Source: Pomphorhynchus laevis (taxonomy: Eukaryota > Acanthocephala > Palaeacanthocephala > Echinorhynchida > Pomphorhynchidae). Taken from it: 64,000 nt of DNA. The position numbers and the translations under genes were made by a program. The DNA is taken from positions 62,001-126,000 of the forward strand of contig WNNJ02000350.1 in assembly GCA_012934845.2 (NCBI GenBank), written 5' to 3'. The notes below the pieces were generated by a model. The model worked only from the letters and a program-made list of their open reading frames with translations. It was not told the origin of the DNA and did not search any database. Below, piece by piece: positions 34,872 to 45,674 of the stretch (its first letter is position 1; the number at the start of each line of letters is the position of its first letter).

Positions 34872-35529
34872 CAGGTCAATTCTAGCACAAATCTAGTAAA
34901 CCACATTTATGTAGATACAATGAACTGAAGTAAAATATCAGTGATCATAATGCATATTGCAAATAAATAATGAATCGTTATTTCTATTTTGATATTTGCT
35001 ATATGCTCTATTTGGATAAGGATTTGTCAAGTTCATTCATCAACGTATTTTGAATTGATATCACTCAATAATATTAACAAGACATTTAAATTTAAAAAAC
35101 GAATCCGAAATAATAAACTTTATAGTTCGATTCAAAATAAAAATTCTGTAATTATATTGAATTCAGAATTACTTAAATCTTGTAAATCTTTGGAATAATC
35201 ATATCTTTAACTCACTTTCTTTGTTCCTATAAATAAACAAAATTTATAAAATACTAATTATGCAATCCTATTCAAAATCACTGCTTCATAATTAAATATG
35301 ATAATTAATTAATATTTATCGGTATACAAATAATTAAAGTTTTAATTATTTTACTGATAATTTAACTTTTTGTTGCGAAAAATAATTAATATAATTTATA
35401 TAATTAATATAATTATAATAATTAATAATTAATAATTAATAAATAATTAATAATTTTTAATTATTTTATCGGTATACAAATTCAAAACTGATAATTTAAC
35501 TTTTTGTTGCGATTACGTATAATCTGTAG
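34872..35529. other. AT-rich spacer, no gene called
   Basis: Simple AATTAATAAT-type tracts (35390-35460) and a duplicated block around AACTGATAATTTAACTTTTT (35350 and 35490). A 69-codon open frame at 34989-35198 has no recognisable feature and I do not call it. Confidence 0.5.
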
Positions 35530-35775
35530 AAGTAAATAAGCTGTTAACAATTACTGATAGCAATAGTTGTTCATTGCCTATTGTGTGCTCAAACACGAAA
35601 TTGTCACTTTTTGTAAAAAAATATTCTCAAAGGATCAAAGGATTTGACAAATATGCAAAAAACTGTCAAGCTCAAGCAAATACTGGCTTAAAACATCACT
35701 ATAGTCCTATTGCAGACAAGGTAATTAGTTTGTTATCAACTGAATCTATCGTTGAACAGGGGTACCTAAACTGAC
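35530..35775 (+). other. Open stretch of unknown origin
   Basis: The plus frame reads about 80 codons to a stop at 35773, including FVKKYSQRIKGFDKYAKNC and ISLLSTESIVEQGYLN. Composition is more coding-like than the flanks. It could be a terminal host exon (a TCTGTAG acceptor precedes it) or the N-terminal part of the jockey-like ORF1 just downstream. Function unknown. Confidence 0.3.
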
Positions 35776-35929
35776 AAACTTAATTTGGGATAAAGTTACG
35801 GAACCTTTACCAAGGAACAACGTTTTCAACGTCTTTCTTAGAGACATCTTTCTCAAGGACATCTTTCTTCAAAAGAAGAGTTATTTTTCATTCAATAAAA
35901 TATTGCGAGTCAGAAGTTAGGATATTCTT

Positions 35930-37037
35930 TTGCACCCATGAGTTTGCCCGTGATTACTTAAACCAGTTCAATAAAAACCTTTCAAGTCGTAGTAAACTCT
36001 TATACAAACCTATCCAAGCAACCTTAAAAATCAAAAACATCCCAACATACATGTCAGATGAAGACATTCTAGCACTTGAACAAGATTTTAAGATTAGCAA
36101 TATCAGATTTATTACAAGGAAAATAAGATTGCCGATTCCCGTGGCATTTTGTTTGCCTCGGTTGACGTGGCCGAGTGTCTAGCTTATTCTAAATGTAACC
36201 CTTTCCTGGGACATAATCTGGCATTTACTCTGATCAAAACTGACTATATGACCCACCGCCATTGTAATGTCAGCCACAAATGGGAACAAAGGAGTTCTGG
36301 ATGTCCTTTTCCGCGCTTTTGCGGGATATGTGACTCTCTGGATGACCATTCAGAAAAATGCAATAGGTTTCCGAACTGTTCTAACTGTGGGGGAGTCCAC
36401 CCAGGCTGGTCGAGAAAATGTGCTTCCTTCGAAAGCTACAAGAAACGTCATATGGTAGCTCAGATAAAGCTAGCCAGTTTCGCCGAAGTATGTTCCGCCA
36501 ATAATAACAACAGGATGTCGGACTCAGACCTCTTACGGCTTGTTGAGGCCAAACACCAATAATCAATGGATATAATGACCGATTTGATAAAAAGAAAACC
36601 TCATGTCAAAGATTGGTAAGATTCAAAGTCCACCTACATCAGTTGCTAAATCTAAAAAATCCCCGAGATCAAAGAAACGTATTGCTTCGTCGCCGCAGAC
36701 CTTAGCCTATTTAAAACTGGAAGAGATAGGAAAAATTGGAGCCATGAGTTGAGAAATGAATATAATGCCCGTGGAGAAATGACTCCATTTGTCGAGGCTG
36801 GAAGCGTAACGGGCAACATTTCCGTCTCTGGCTCCGACTAGTTAGAGGGCGTCCCATTCGCTACACTGACGCAATGGGAATTAACCAAGATCCGTTTTTA
36901 CTGAATATTCTTCAGTGGAATTCGAAACGTGCTTCCACTCGTAGGTTTCTATCTGGTAAAGATGCAAATGTTATAGTCCTTCAGGAAATGCGATCTATCC
37001 GTCTCCCCCAGGAAATTACTCGATTTATCCCTAAGCA
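35930..37037 (+). mobile_element. Jockey-like LINE, 5' portion (L-E)
   Basis: Plus strand. 35990-36150 gives IKNIPTYMSDEDILAL in a gag-like frame. 36149-36562 carries a Cys/His series (CPFPRFCGICD, HSEKCNRFPNCSNCGG, HPGWSRKCASF) typical of jockey-type ORF1 knuckles. 36874-37030 begins the endonuclease of ORF2 (LLNILQWNSKR, NVIVLQEMRS). At least two frame breaks in ORF1. The rest of ORF2 is cut off near 37038, where the 3' tail of L-F begins in the opposite orientation. Confidence 0.65.
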
Positions 37038-37592
37038 TATAATAATTATTATACATTCAACAACATACGAGCATTAGCTCAAATAGCTGGATCACAATAA
37101 GTTCGTAAATAAATTAATTAGTTATTAAAATAAGGAAATGCAACACGAAACATTGGTTGTTCCAAAGCTCAACAATTCTTCTATCAAATTGCATCGCGCC
37201 CAATTTCTGTACCCTGTTTCTTTGAATAGTTAAAAAATGATCGCGAAGAACATTTGAACCACGTACTTGAACCCTACTCCGAAGAGGGTGATGAGGACGT
37301 TGGAATAAATGCCAAACAAGGCACATATCCATGTACCGACGGGTCCATGTGACGGTCTCAAGTCCTAATGATCTCAGTGTATCTTCATAAGGCAGTGACG
37401 CCAACGTTGGTGCTAGCTTTGTTGCCCTGCGAAGTACCCTCTCTGATTTCTTATGTTCATGCACAGTACGTGGGTATACAACCGGAGCTGCATATAAAAG
37501 TCTAATCAATACATGTGCTAAAATCAGAGGCCGAAGAGCAGTCGGATTAACGCGAACAAACGCGCGTCGAATCATACCTATCATTTTATTGG
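37038..37592 (-). mobile_element. LINE L-F, 3' fragment
   Basis: Minus strand. The only coding is the RT thumb (37592-37114): KMIGMIRRAFVRVNPTALR, HVLIRLLYAAPVVYP, ERVLRRATKLAP and the end RIVELWNNQCF. The 3' UTR has the hairpin AGCT-ATTTG-AGCT (37076-37088), then GTATGTTGTTGAATG and an ATAATAATTATTAT tail (37038-37053), which aligns with the L-A tail. Strongly 5' truncated, as many LINE insertions are. Confidence 0.72.
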
Positions 37593-37617
37593 AGTTATTA
37601 TTAGTATTACAAGTTAT

Positions 37618-37629
37618 AGCCAAATGGCT
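37618..37629 (-). other. 3' UTR hairpin of L-G
   Basis: Minus strand AGCC-ATTT-GGCT, 64 bp after the stop codon and just before the TAA-rich tail, in the same place as in L-A. Confidence 0.55.
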
Positions 37630-37692
37630 GTTTCAACTGATCACATAGGAAATAAAAAAGAAAAGAAAAGAAGAAAAAAAAGTTAATAGCGG

Positions 37693-40600
37693 TTACATAA
37701 TATTGTATACATTCGGAATGCCATGATCGTTAATCCACTGACGAAGTTGAACTTTAAATTGAGATAAGTCCTTGGTACATGCTATTTCTCCTGGCAACGT
37801 GTTCCAGGCGTTTAATGCTCGATGTGAGAGCCTAGCCAAACTCACTACTTTACCGTGGGGAAACTTAAATAGTTTCAACGGGTGGCCACGATGCGTCTGA
37901 GAACAAACTTTAACATAGCACGATGGAAAACCATCTATCCCATTAACCATTCGCCATAATGCAACAAGGTCTAGGTAATATAGCCTCTGACCCAAAGATG
38001 GTATCTTTAGAAATTCAAGCCGCTCACGATATGAATATGATCCATCCATACACATTCGAGAACCTCTACGAAGGATTGACTCTAGTCTATTGAACTCTTT
38101 CTTAGTGTATGGAAAAACTGCTTGCACGCAGTACTCTATATGCGGGCGAACAAGAGCGCAGTAAAGCCGTTTGAAGACGTATGGATTAATACGATTAAAT
38201 GCATTTTTGACGCAGTACATAGCTCGCAAAGCCTTGCTATAGGCAAACTCTGTATTTGATCGGGATTTCAATGTCCTATGCACCATGACACCCAGATCCC
38301 TATACTCCATGACGACATTAAGAATTGAAGTTCCGAGGCGAAAACGACGGTCATCGCAACGCCTTCCTAATTTCATGTGGCCGCATTTGTCAACATTGAT
38401 CTTCATACCAGTAGCCTCACTCCATTGGTATATTTCATTAAGGTCTTCCGCAGGGAAATGCCAAGCGGATCAATATCATCTACAGACCATATTTTGAGGT
38501 CGTCAGCAAAAGCAAGACAGGGACTCTGAATCCGCAGCAACAAATCGTTAAGGAACACAATAAACAGCAGAGGTCCTAGTACGGTACCCTGCGGAACACC
38601 ATAGTAAACGCGTCTGGAAGTGGAAAGATGGGTGCCAACTCTCACCCTAAAGAAACGATTACGTAGGAAATCTTGAATCCAATTACACAACATTACAGGA
38701 ATGCCGTAGTTAAATAGTAATGCTACCAAGCTCTCATGCGGCACCCGATCGAATGCTCTTGAAAAGTCAATGAATACCACATTAATTGATTGGCCGCGAC
38801 TGACCGCCTCAACCCACATTTCGCGTGAAGTCAATAAGTTTGTTAAGCAGGAACGACCAGGAAGGAAACCGTGCTGAGAAGACGACATTATTCCGAGTTC
38901 CCTCAAGTGATGCCTGATCCGGGTGGCGATCAACTTTTCAAGCACTTTGCATAGAGAACTAGCCAGGCTGATTGGTCTATAGTCAGTACAAGCCGTTGCA
39001 ATGGTTTTCTTTGGGATCGGAACTACAATGGCAGTTTTCCAGACTTCAGGAACACATCCACTGGTCAAACTGTTCTCAAAAATAGCAAGAAGGGAAGGAG
39101 CCAAATATCTAGATAAATTCTTCAAGAGAAACGGAGAAATGTCATCAGGGCCAGTAGAGCTAAATGGGTCAAGCTGATCAAGCTGACTTACAATCTCACT
39201 AATCGTTACTGGAAGAAAACGCGAAGATTGCTTTAATGCTACACCATGCGAAGTGATATAAGCTCTTTGTGAATTATTTGTTGGTATCGAAAAAGACGTA
39301 GCAAGGCATTCCACAATACCACTCTGAGAAGTTATCATACATCCCTCCGCATTAAGGACATACTTGATTTCTGTATTAAGGGTTCTGTTGCGACGAACAT
39401 AGGCCCAGAATAGTTTTGGATTTCGTGTTACATTATTAGCGATAGACGATTCGAATGCACATCGTTTTGTTGCTTTCACTCTAGTACAAAGATTTCGAAC
39501 ATATTTATATCTGGCAGAGAAACTAGAGTCAGTACGCTGAAGCTTCCATAAACAATTTCTTGAACTTATTAGTTGTCTGACGTTGGAATCTATCCATGCA
39601 GGTGACTTAGCAGCATAAGAGGATTCGCGCATAGGGGCAAGAATATCAGATAATTTATGTAGGTAATCAGTGATCATATTCAATGATAGCTTGTCCGTGT
39701 TCATAAAAGTACACGGGAATTGGTTGTAAACTCTCAAAACATCTTCTCTTCTCACTTTCGACCAATGACGTTTGTAAGTTTTTGAACAAGGTGGACAGAA
39801 TCTGGAATAAGGGACAGCCGTCAAGGAGAGCAAGCAGTGGTCACTACTTCCTAAAGGAGGGAGATGATCAACTTTGATTATGTCTCCTACATATCTGAAA
39901 AACACCAGATCAAGTACCAAATCCGATCTTGAAGTTAAGCAAGTTGGTTCTTGTACATGCTGAATCAGCATGAGTTCCTCAGCAAGGAACTCAGATATTT
40001 CCCTTTCCGTGGAACTACCATCAGAAAAGACATAGTCTGACCATCTAGATCGTGGAAGATTAAAATCGCCCAAAAGAATAAAGTGAGGAGAGGAACATAC
40101 CGATTGTAAAATAAGTTTTAGTTGATCAGTGTCTGCAATTACTGACGGAGATCGATACACGACGCAAAAGTTCATACTGGTCGCTGAGTGATCAATACGG
40201 AAGCATAGAGTCTCAAACGACCCACAAGGGTCACAAATATTCAACACCTCAGATACGAGGAAATTTTCTCTGACATACGCGGCGACACCGCCACCTCGCC
40301 TACCTGATATCCTGTCGCTTCGTATAAGGCGAAATCCAGGAATGTTCACAGTGGTATCGACAATATATTGATGCAACCAGGATTCAGCAACGCAGAAAAT
40401 GTCATACGAATGAGAAAGCATGTGATACTTCAACTCCACTATTTGAGCAGGCAAACTACGAAGATTAGAATACCCAATCGATAAATAGCGTGTGGGTTGT
40501 GGTAAGGGATTACTAGGAACGGTGAATAATTTGTTGAATGAAACTAAGTGTCCCAGATCAGAATTGAAACTAACGCTATTGAAGAGTTGCGATGAATGAC

Positions 40601-41651
40601 TGTTGAAACTACCTTTTCCAGACGAACTAGCAAAATTCAAACTGGATACTGCTAAGTGACGCTGTTGAAGGTCTGCATGTTTTGCGGAAGATAATACAAC
40701 TTTCACCAATCTTGGTTTCTCTACCACCTTTTTTCCAAGTCGAAACAACTTTGTAACCTTCAGAGTAGAAGCTAGCTTCTCATCACCTTCTAAGAGTAAC
40801 TGACAGAACACAGTACGGAGGCTGGACACATCATCATTCATACGTGTTTGTGAGTTACTGGCCTTTGATTCAGCGATACCACTAAATAGGATATTGCAAG
40901 ACCTATCTGGATGCGAACGGTAGTTTGTAGAAGGAGCGTTGTCCAAAGAAATGCTCTGACCATTTGAAGGTAAATAATTTCCTGATTTATTCTTATTTTT
41001 GGCCTTCTGTTTTCTATCAATGGCCACACTCGAATCGCTACCTCTGATTTCACCCAATTGATGGTATGTCGATCCAGCGTTTCGTGTAGGTTGCAATAGA
41101 GTGTTGCGCCATACCCTTCCTTTGTTTACAGCTGGTGTAGATTGTTCAACATGAATGACCGATTTTTCTTTGTCCTGAAAGGATGACAGCATTTGAAGTT
41201 CGGCATTTGAAGTATTATCGTGCTGATGCGTAGATGACAGTGAAGGTAATTCAATCCTTGGTTCACATAGGTCAGGAGTTGAACTGTCATCTAATGGCAG
41301 CTTAACGACAGGATTAACGGTACAGGTGTTTATCGAAGTTTGATGGTCCGTGCTGTCTTGAGAGACACGAACGTCATTTAAGTTGATAGGTAACGATATA
41401 TCACAACAATTCACATCACAAACCATATCTTGCACTAGTTTCATTTGGAGGGCCGAAATCATTGTAGCAGAACAAAAGCCACAATAAAAGTCCTTGATCT
41501 TGAGTGACGACTCGGTATTTAAAGGAATGTCGACAATAGACCACACTTCACAGCCTTTATTGCAGCATTCGACCTCTAGCCGCTTATACGCATTACGATG
41601 TTGCGTGATATGTATAGTGTTTGACGCTCTCTTCGAATTTGCTTTGTTCAT
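37693..41651 (-). pseudogene. L-G ORF1-endonuclease-RT fusion, one frameshift
   Basis: The frame 41651-38403 (1082 codons) starts MNKANSKRAS. It holds the zinc module (CCNKGCEVW, DFYCGFCS; residues about 28-60), the start of the RRM-like region (CNILFSGIAES, KLFRLGKK, KPRLVKVVL; about 258-325), then directly the endonuclease (YSNLRSLPAQ, FCVAESWLHQ, ILLGDFNLPRSRW, GSSDHCLLS; about 395-660) and the RT (WKTAIVVPIPKK, DYRPISLAS, HGFLPGRS, FIDFSRAFDRV, GVPQGTVLGPLLF, AFADDLKIW). A frameshift near 38450 moves the RT thumb into 38406-37693 (MKINVDKCGHMKL to WNTLPGEIAC). L-A has about 70 more ORF1 residues before ORF2, so an in-frame deletion probably made the fusion. Confidence 0.85.
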
Positions 41652-41682
41652 TGTGAAATTTGTATGTTATTATATTGTATGT

Positions 41683-41772
41683 TGATATATGATTTTCTAT
41701 TAACTAATCTGTATTGTGCTGTTTTAGATTGATTTTGATAAAGCTTATCTTGGAAAGCTCTCTTTTATTACA
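41683..41772 (+). repeat. 5' LTR of fossil C, with primer site just inside
   Basis: 90 bp, TGATATATGATTTTC to TTATTACA. Inside, 41728-41742 (ATTGATTTTGATAAA) is exactly complementary to 41774-41788 (TTTATCAAAATCAAT), one base past the LTR. The site overlaps the gag start codon. Confidence 0.93.
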
Positions 41773-44700
41773 ATTTATCAAAATCAATGGAGAAGTTCTT
41801 GAAGCCTCAAATATTTGCAAGCGATCCTGATAGCAGTTCTTCCTCTCAAGAATGGTCTCATTGGAAGTCAAAATTTCAATCGTTTATTTCTTGTTTGGAT
41901 AGCCCATCTGATGCGCAACAACTTTCTTTGTTGGTAAATCTGTTATCGACGCGATTATACTTGCCGATTTCAAAATGTACAACTTTTGTGGAGGCTGTCT
42001 TTATACTCGATGGTATACTGCTCCATCCAATCAACTCAGTTTTTGCTCGGTATAAACTTCACAGTTCAACACAAACCGACAATCAGACGTTGTCGCAGTA
42101 TGTTCGTCAATTGGAGGCGCTTGCGGATGAATGCGATTTCAAAGATGTGGTTGCATTAGAGAATAGAAAACAGCATATTCTTGATTCTTTCGTACAGGGC
42201 ATCCGATCGTCGTACATTCGCCAGCGACTGTTGGAAAATAAAGCCAACTCGCTCGAAGAAATGTTGACACTTGCATACGCGTTAGAATCCGCACAAGTTC
42301 AATCCGATCAATTTCGCACAACTGAAAATCAAAGCGACATATCGCTAAATCATTCATCGTCGGCATCGATTAACAAAATTGAAATTCGTCCTTCAAACAC
42401 TAAAGAATCGGTATTACACACGAATCAACTTAATTGTTACTTTTGTGGTCGAGCTCGTCATTATCGCACTGCTTGTCCTGCTAAAAATGCTACTTGCTAT
42501 CAATGTGGAAAAAAAGGACATTTTGCATCAGTGTGTAAGTCATCGAAAACTTCGCATATCACTGCGACCCTGGAATGCCTTTCGTCTCGCATCTCTCCAC
42601 GTTTGTCAAATCAACTGATGAAATGCACTGAGACAGTAGAAATTCAATCTCAACAAATTGTGGCACTTATTGATACTGGTAGCACGCACAATTTTATCGA
42701 TTCTTCGACTGTACACTTATTAAATCTTTCAAAATTGAAGTGCAATGAACACGTAGTAATGGCTACGAAATCAACAACTAAGCAAATCACCGAATATTGT
42801 ATCGTAGATATGGTTTTAATGGAATCTCATATAAAACTGTAAAGTTTTTCGCGATGGATAGATTATGTTTTCCGGTAATTATTGGTCTCGATTTTTTGTC
42901 AAAATTGAAATCTCTTACTTTAAATTTTAATGGACAGTCATCATCGGTGCAAATCAATCACATTCAGTCTGCCAAACTAGAAGCTCCTGACCTATTTCCT
43001 AATCTGCCTTCAAATGTAAAACCCATTGCATCAAAATCTAGACGTTATAATTATGATGATCTCGGTTTTATACGAAAGGAGATTCAAAATTTGCAAAACG
43101 ATGGAATAATTGAGCAAAGCAGATCACCGTGGAGATCTCAAGTACTTGTCGTTCGTTCTCAGCTTCACAAGCCACGAATGGTTATAGATTATTCCCGTAC
43201 AATCAATTACTATACTCAATTAGACGCATACCCCTTACCGAATATTCAAGCGATTATAGACAGGGTATCGACTTTTAAAGTTTTTTCAAGACTTGATTTA
43301 TCGTCTGCCTATCATCAAGTATCTATTCGAAAGCAAGATAGACCGTACACAGCCTTTGAAGCCAATGGACGTCTGTGGCAATTTTGTCGATTGCCCTTCG
43401 GTATTACTAATGCTGTTCCCTGTTTTCAACGACTGATGGATTCAGTTATCGAAGAAAAGAATTTGACGGGAACATATGCTTATCTAGATGACATTATAAT
43501 TTGCGGTAATACTGTCGAAGAACATAACGAACGTCTAAATTGTTTCATGAAAATTGCCAATTCGCTAAATCTGACAATTTCAAAGCAAAAGTCTGAATAC
43601 CAATTAGAAACGATTTGTTTTTTGGGCTACTTAATTTCGCAAGGCACTATCCGTCCTGACCCGAGCAGAGTTAAACCACTAATGGAGATGCAAAATCCAC
43701 ACGATCAGAAGTCGTTAAAAAGGATGTGTGGAATGTTCGCTCATTATGCAAAGTGGATCGAGAACTTTTCACTCAAAATTAAGCCTCTATTAAATGTTAT
43801 TTTGTTTCCACTCAATGATGAAGTGACATGTGCGATAAAAAATCTTAAAAACGATATTGCATCTGCATCACTTGCAGCTATTGACCCTTATAAAGAATTT
43901 GTCGTTGAGACCGATGCATCGAATTGTGCTATTGGTGCTATACTAAGTCAAGATTCTCGACCTGTTGCGTTTTTCTCCCGATCGCTTTCAAACTCACAAC
44001 GAAAACAATCAGCTATAGAACTAGAGGCAATGGCAGTTGTCGAAAGCGTTCGATATTGGAGACACCATCTCACAAATCGTCCTTTTAAGTTAATAACAGA
44101 TCAAAGATCTGTTAGCATGATGTTTGGAAATCATAAATGCAGCAAAATCAAAGCTGATAAATTTGCACGTTGGAAGATTGAATTGTCACCTTATCGCTTC
44201 GACATTATTTACAGACCCGGATCGCAGAATGAATGTGCGGACGCCCTGTCACGAGATAATGCAATTTTGTGCAATGCTAATGTCTCCCATTTGTATCAAT
44301 TACATGATAAACTCTGCCATGCCGGTATAATCCGTTTGCACCATTACGTTAAAACGATGAATTTACCATATGGAATAGACGATATTCGCGAGATGGTTGG
44401 AAAATGTAAAATATGCCGTCGTCTTAAACCTCGCTTTTATCAACCAGCAGCAATGGGACAGCTAGTCAAGGCCACTAGACCATTTGAAAGGCTGAATATC
44501 GATTTCAAAGGTCCTATGCCTTCAAACAATGAAAACATTTATGCCTTGTGTATCATCGATGAATATTCAAGGTTCCCATTCGTATTTCCCTGCAGAGATA
44601 TGTCGTCTACCACTGTAATCAAGTGTCTGAAGTCGCTATTTTGCATGTTCGGTCCACCAGCTTACATACACAGCGATCGTGGAAAATCCTTTATGTCAAA

Positions 44701-45393
44701 CGAACTACGAGAATTTTTGTTTTCACATGGTACTGCACAGAGTCATTCGAGTGCTTATCATCCACAGGGAAACGGACTTGTCGAACGATACAATGGGATC
44801 ATTTGGTCGTCTATAACAGCTTCGTTGGAATCGTGCAATTTGCCTATAGAAAATTGGCAGGATATGTTACCTCAAGCGCTCAATGCAGTTCGTAGTTTAC
44901 TCTCGACCAGTACCAATTTTACACCACATGAACGAATGTTTGGTTTTCAGCGTCGAATGATAAATATCAATGATTTGCCACATTGGCTTATTCCAAATTC
45001 ATCTGTTTGGATGAAGAATGATAGAGCTGGCAAATATGACAATAAAGTTGATGAAGCTATTGTGATAGCATCCAATCCTTATTATAGTCGTGTCTCTAGA
45101 GATGATGGAAAGATCGTGACTGTTTCAAATAGTAAATTAGCACAAGGAGAAGGATCCATCGAAACAAACGAAAATAACCCTGAAGCGTCTATCAACGATT
45201 TTTATCGGGATACCAGCAATGTACATTCGCAAAATTCGATCGACACATGTTCTCAAAATGACGAGTGTACCGAGAATATAAATCGCTTAGACGACAATCA
45301 TACAACTTGCAAACCGACGCGACAGAGACGACTACCTTCGTATTTACGCGACTACGAAGTTGAGCTACATTCAATAGAAAAAGGCGAGAAGAA

Positions 45394-45483
45394 TGATATA
45401 TGATTTTCTATTAACTAATCTGTATTGTGTTGTTTTAGATTGATTTTGATAAAGCTTATCTTGGAAAGCTCTCTTTTATTACA
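45394..45483 (+). repeat. 3' LTR of fossil C
   Basis: 90 bp, one difference from the 5' LTR. The pol tail reads into its first bases, as in fossil B. Confidence 0.93.
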
Positions 45484-45484
45484 T

Positions 45485-45674
45485 TATGTTTATTAGAAAC
45501 CAAAATTTTTTAAGGTCCGAATTAAATGCAGCTGGAAATTTTTTTAAGCTGGGACACGGCGTGGCATTCAGTTGTTGCTTTTCAAAATATTGTGGATTTA
45601 AGCATTCGTCTGCAATTCCTTAGTCTGCAAGTCGTTAGTTGTATGTTTATTAGAAACCAAAATTTTTTTAAGGT
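45485..45674. repeat. 32-bp direct repeat beside fossil C
   Basis: TATGTTTATTAGAAACC, then AAAATTTTTTAAGGT, at 45485-45516 and again at 45642-45674 with one extra T. The first copy begins at the fossil C boundary. The 125 bp between do not match the L-H frame on either side, so this looks like a local duplication or a filler insertion. Confidence 0.75.

Larger units (their letters stand above)
37593..41682 (-). mobile_element. LINE L-G, CR1-like, nearly full length with fused ORFs
   Basis: The minus-strand element starts next to gypsy fossil C (41683) and ends near 37593. The coding region runs 41651 to 37693 with one frameshift. The 3' UTR has the hairpin AGCC-ATTT-GGCT (37618-37629) and a TAATACTAATAATAA tail. 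It joins the head of L-F in the same orientation. ORF1 and ORF2, separate in L-A and L-B, are read here as a single frame. Confidence 0.88.
41683..45483 (+). mobile_element. Ty3/gypsy LTR retrotransposon fossil C, nearly whole
   Basis: 3801 bp between 90-bp LTRs that differ at one site, so it is the youngest of the three gypsy copies. Flanking bases GTATGT and TTATGT suggest an imperfect 5-6-bp target duplication. Parts: LTR, primer site (41774-41788), gag (from 41787, MEKFLKP), two CCHC knuckles (about 42435-42540), protease (DTGS near 42675), reverse transcriptase (YLDDII near 43480), RNase H (about 43890-44250), integrase zinc region (about 44300-44440) and DDE region (about 44500-44830), and a tail with YLRDYEVE that runs into the 3' LTR. 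No envelope or chromodomain. It looks nearly whole, with about one break. It sits between the 5' end of L-G and the damaged 3' end of L-H. Confidence 0.93.
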
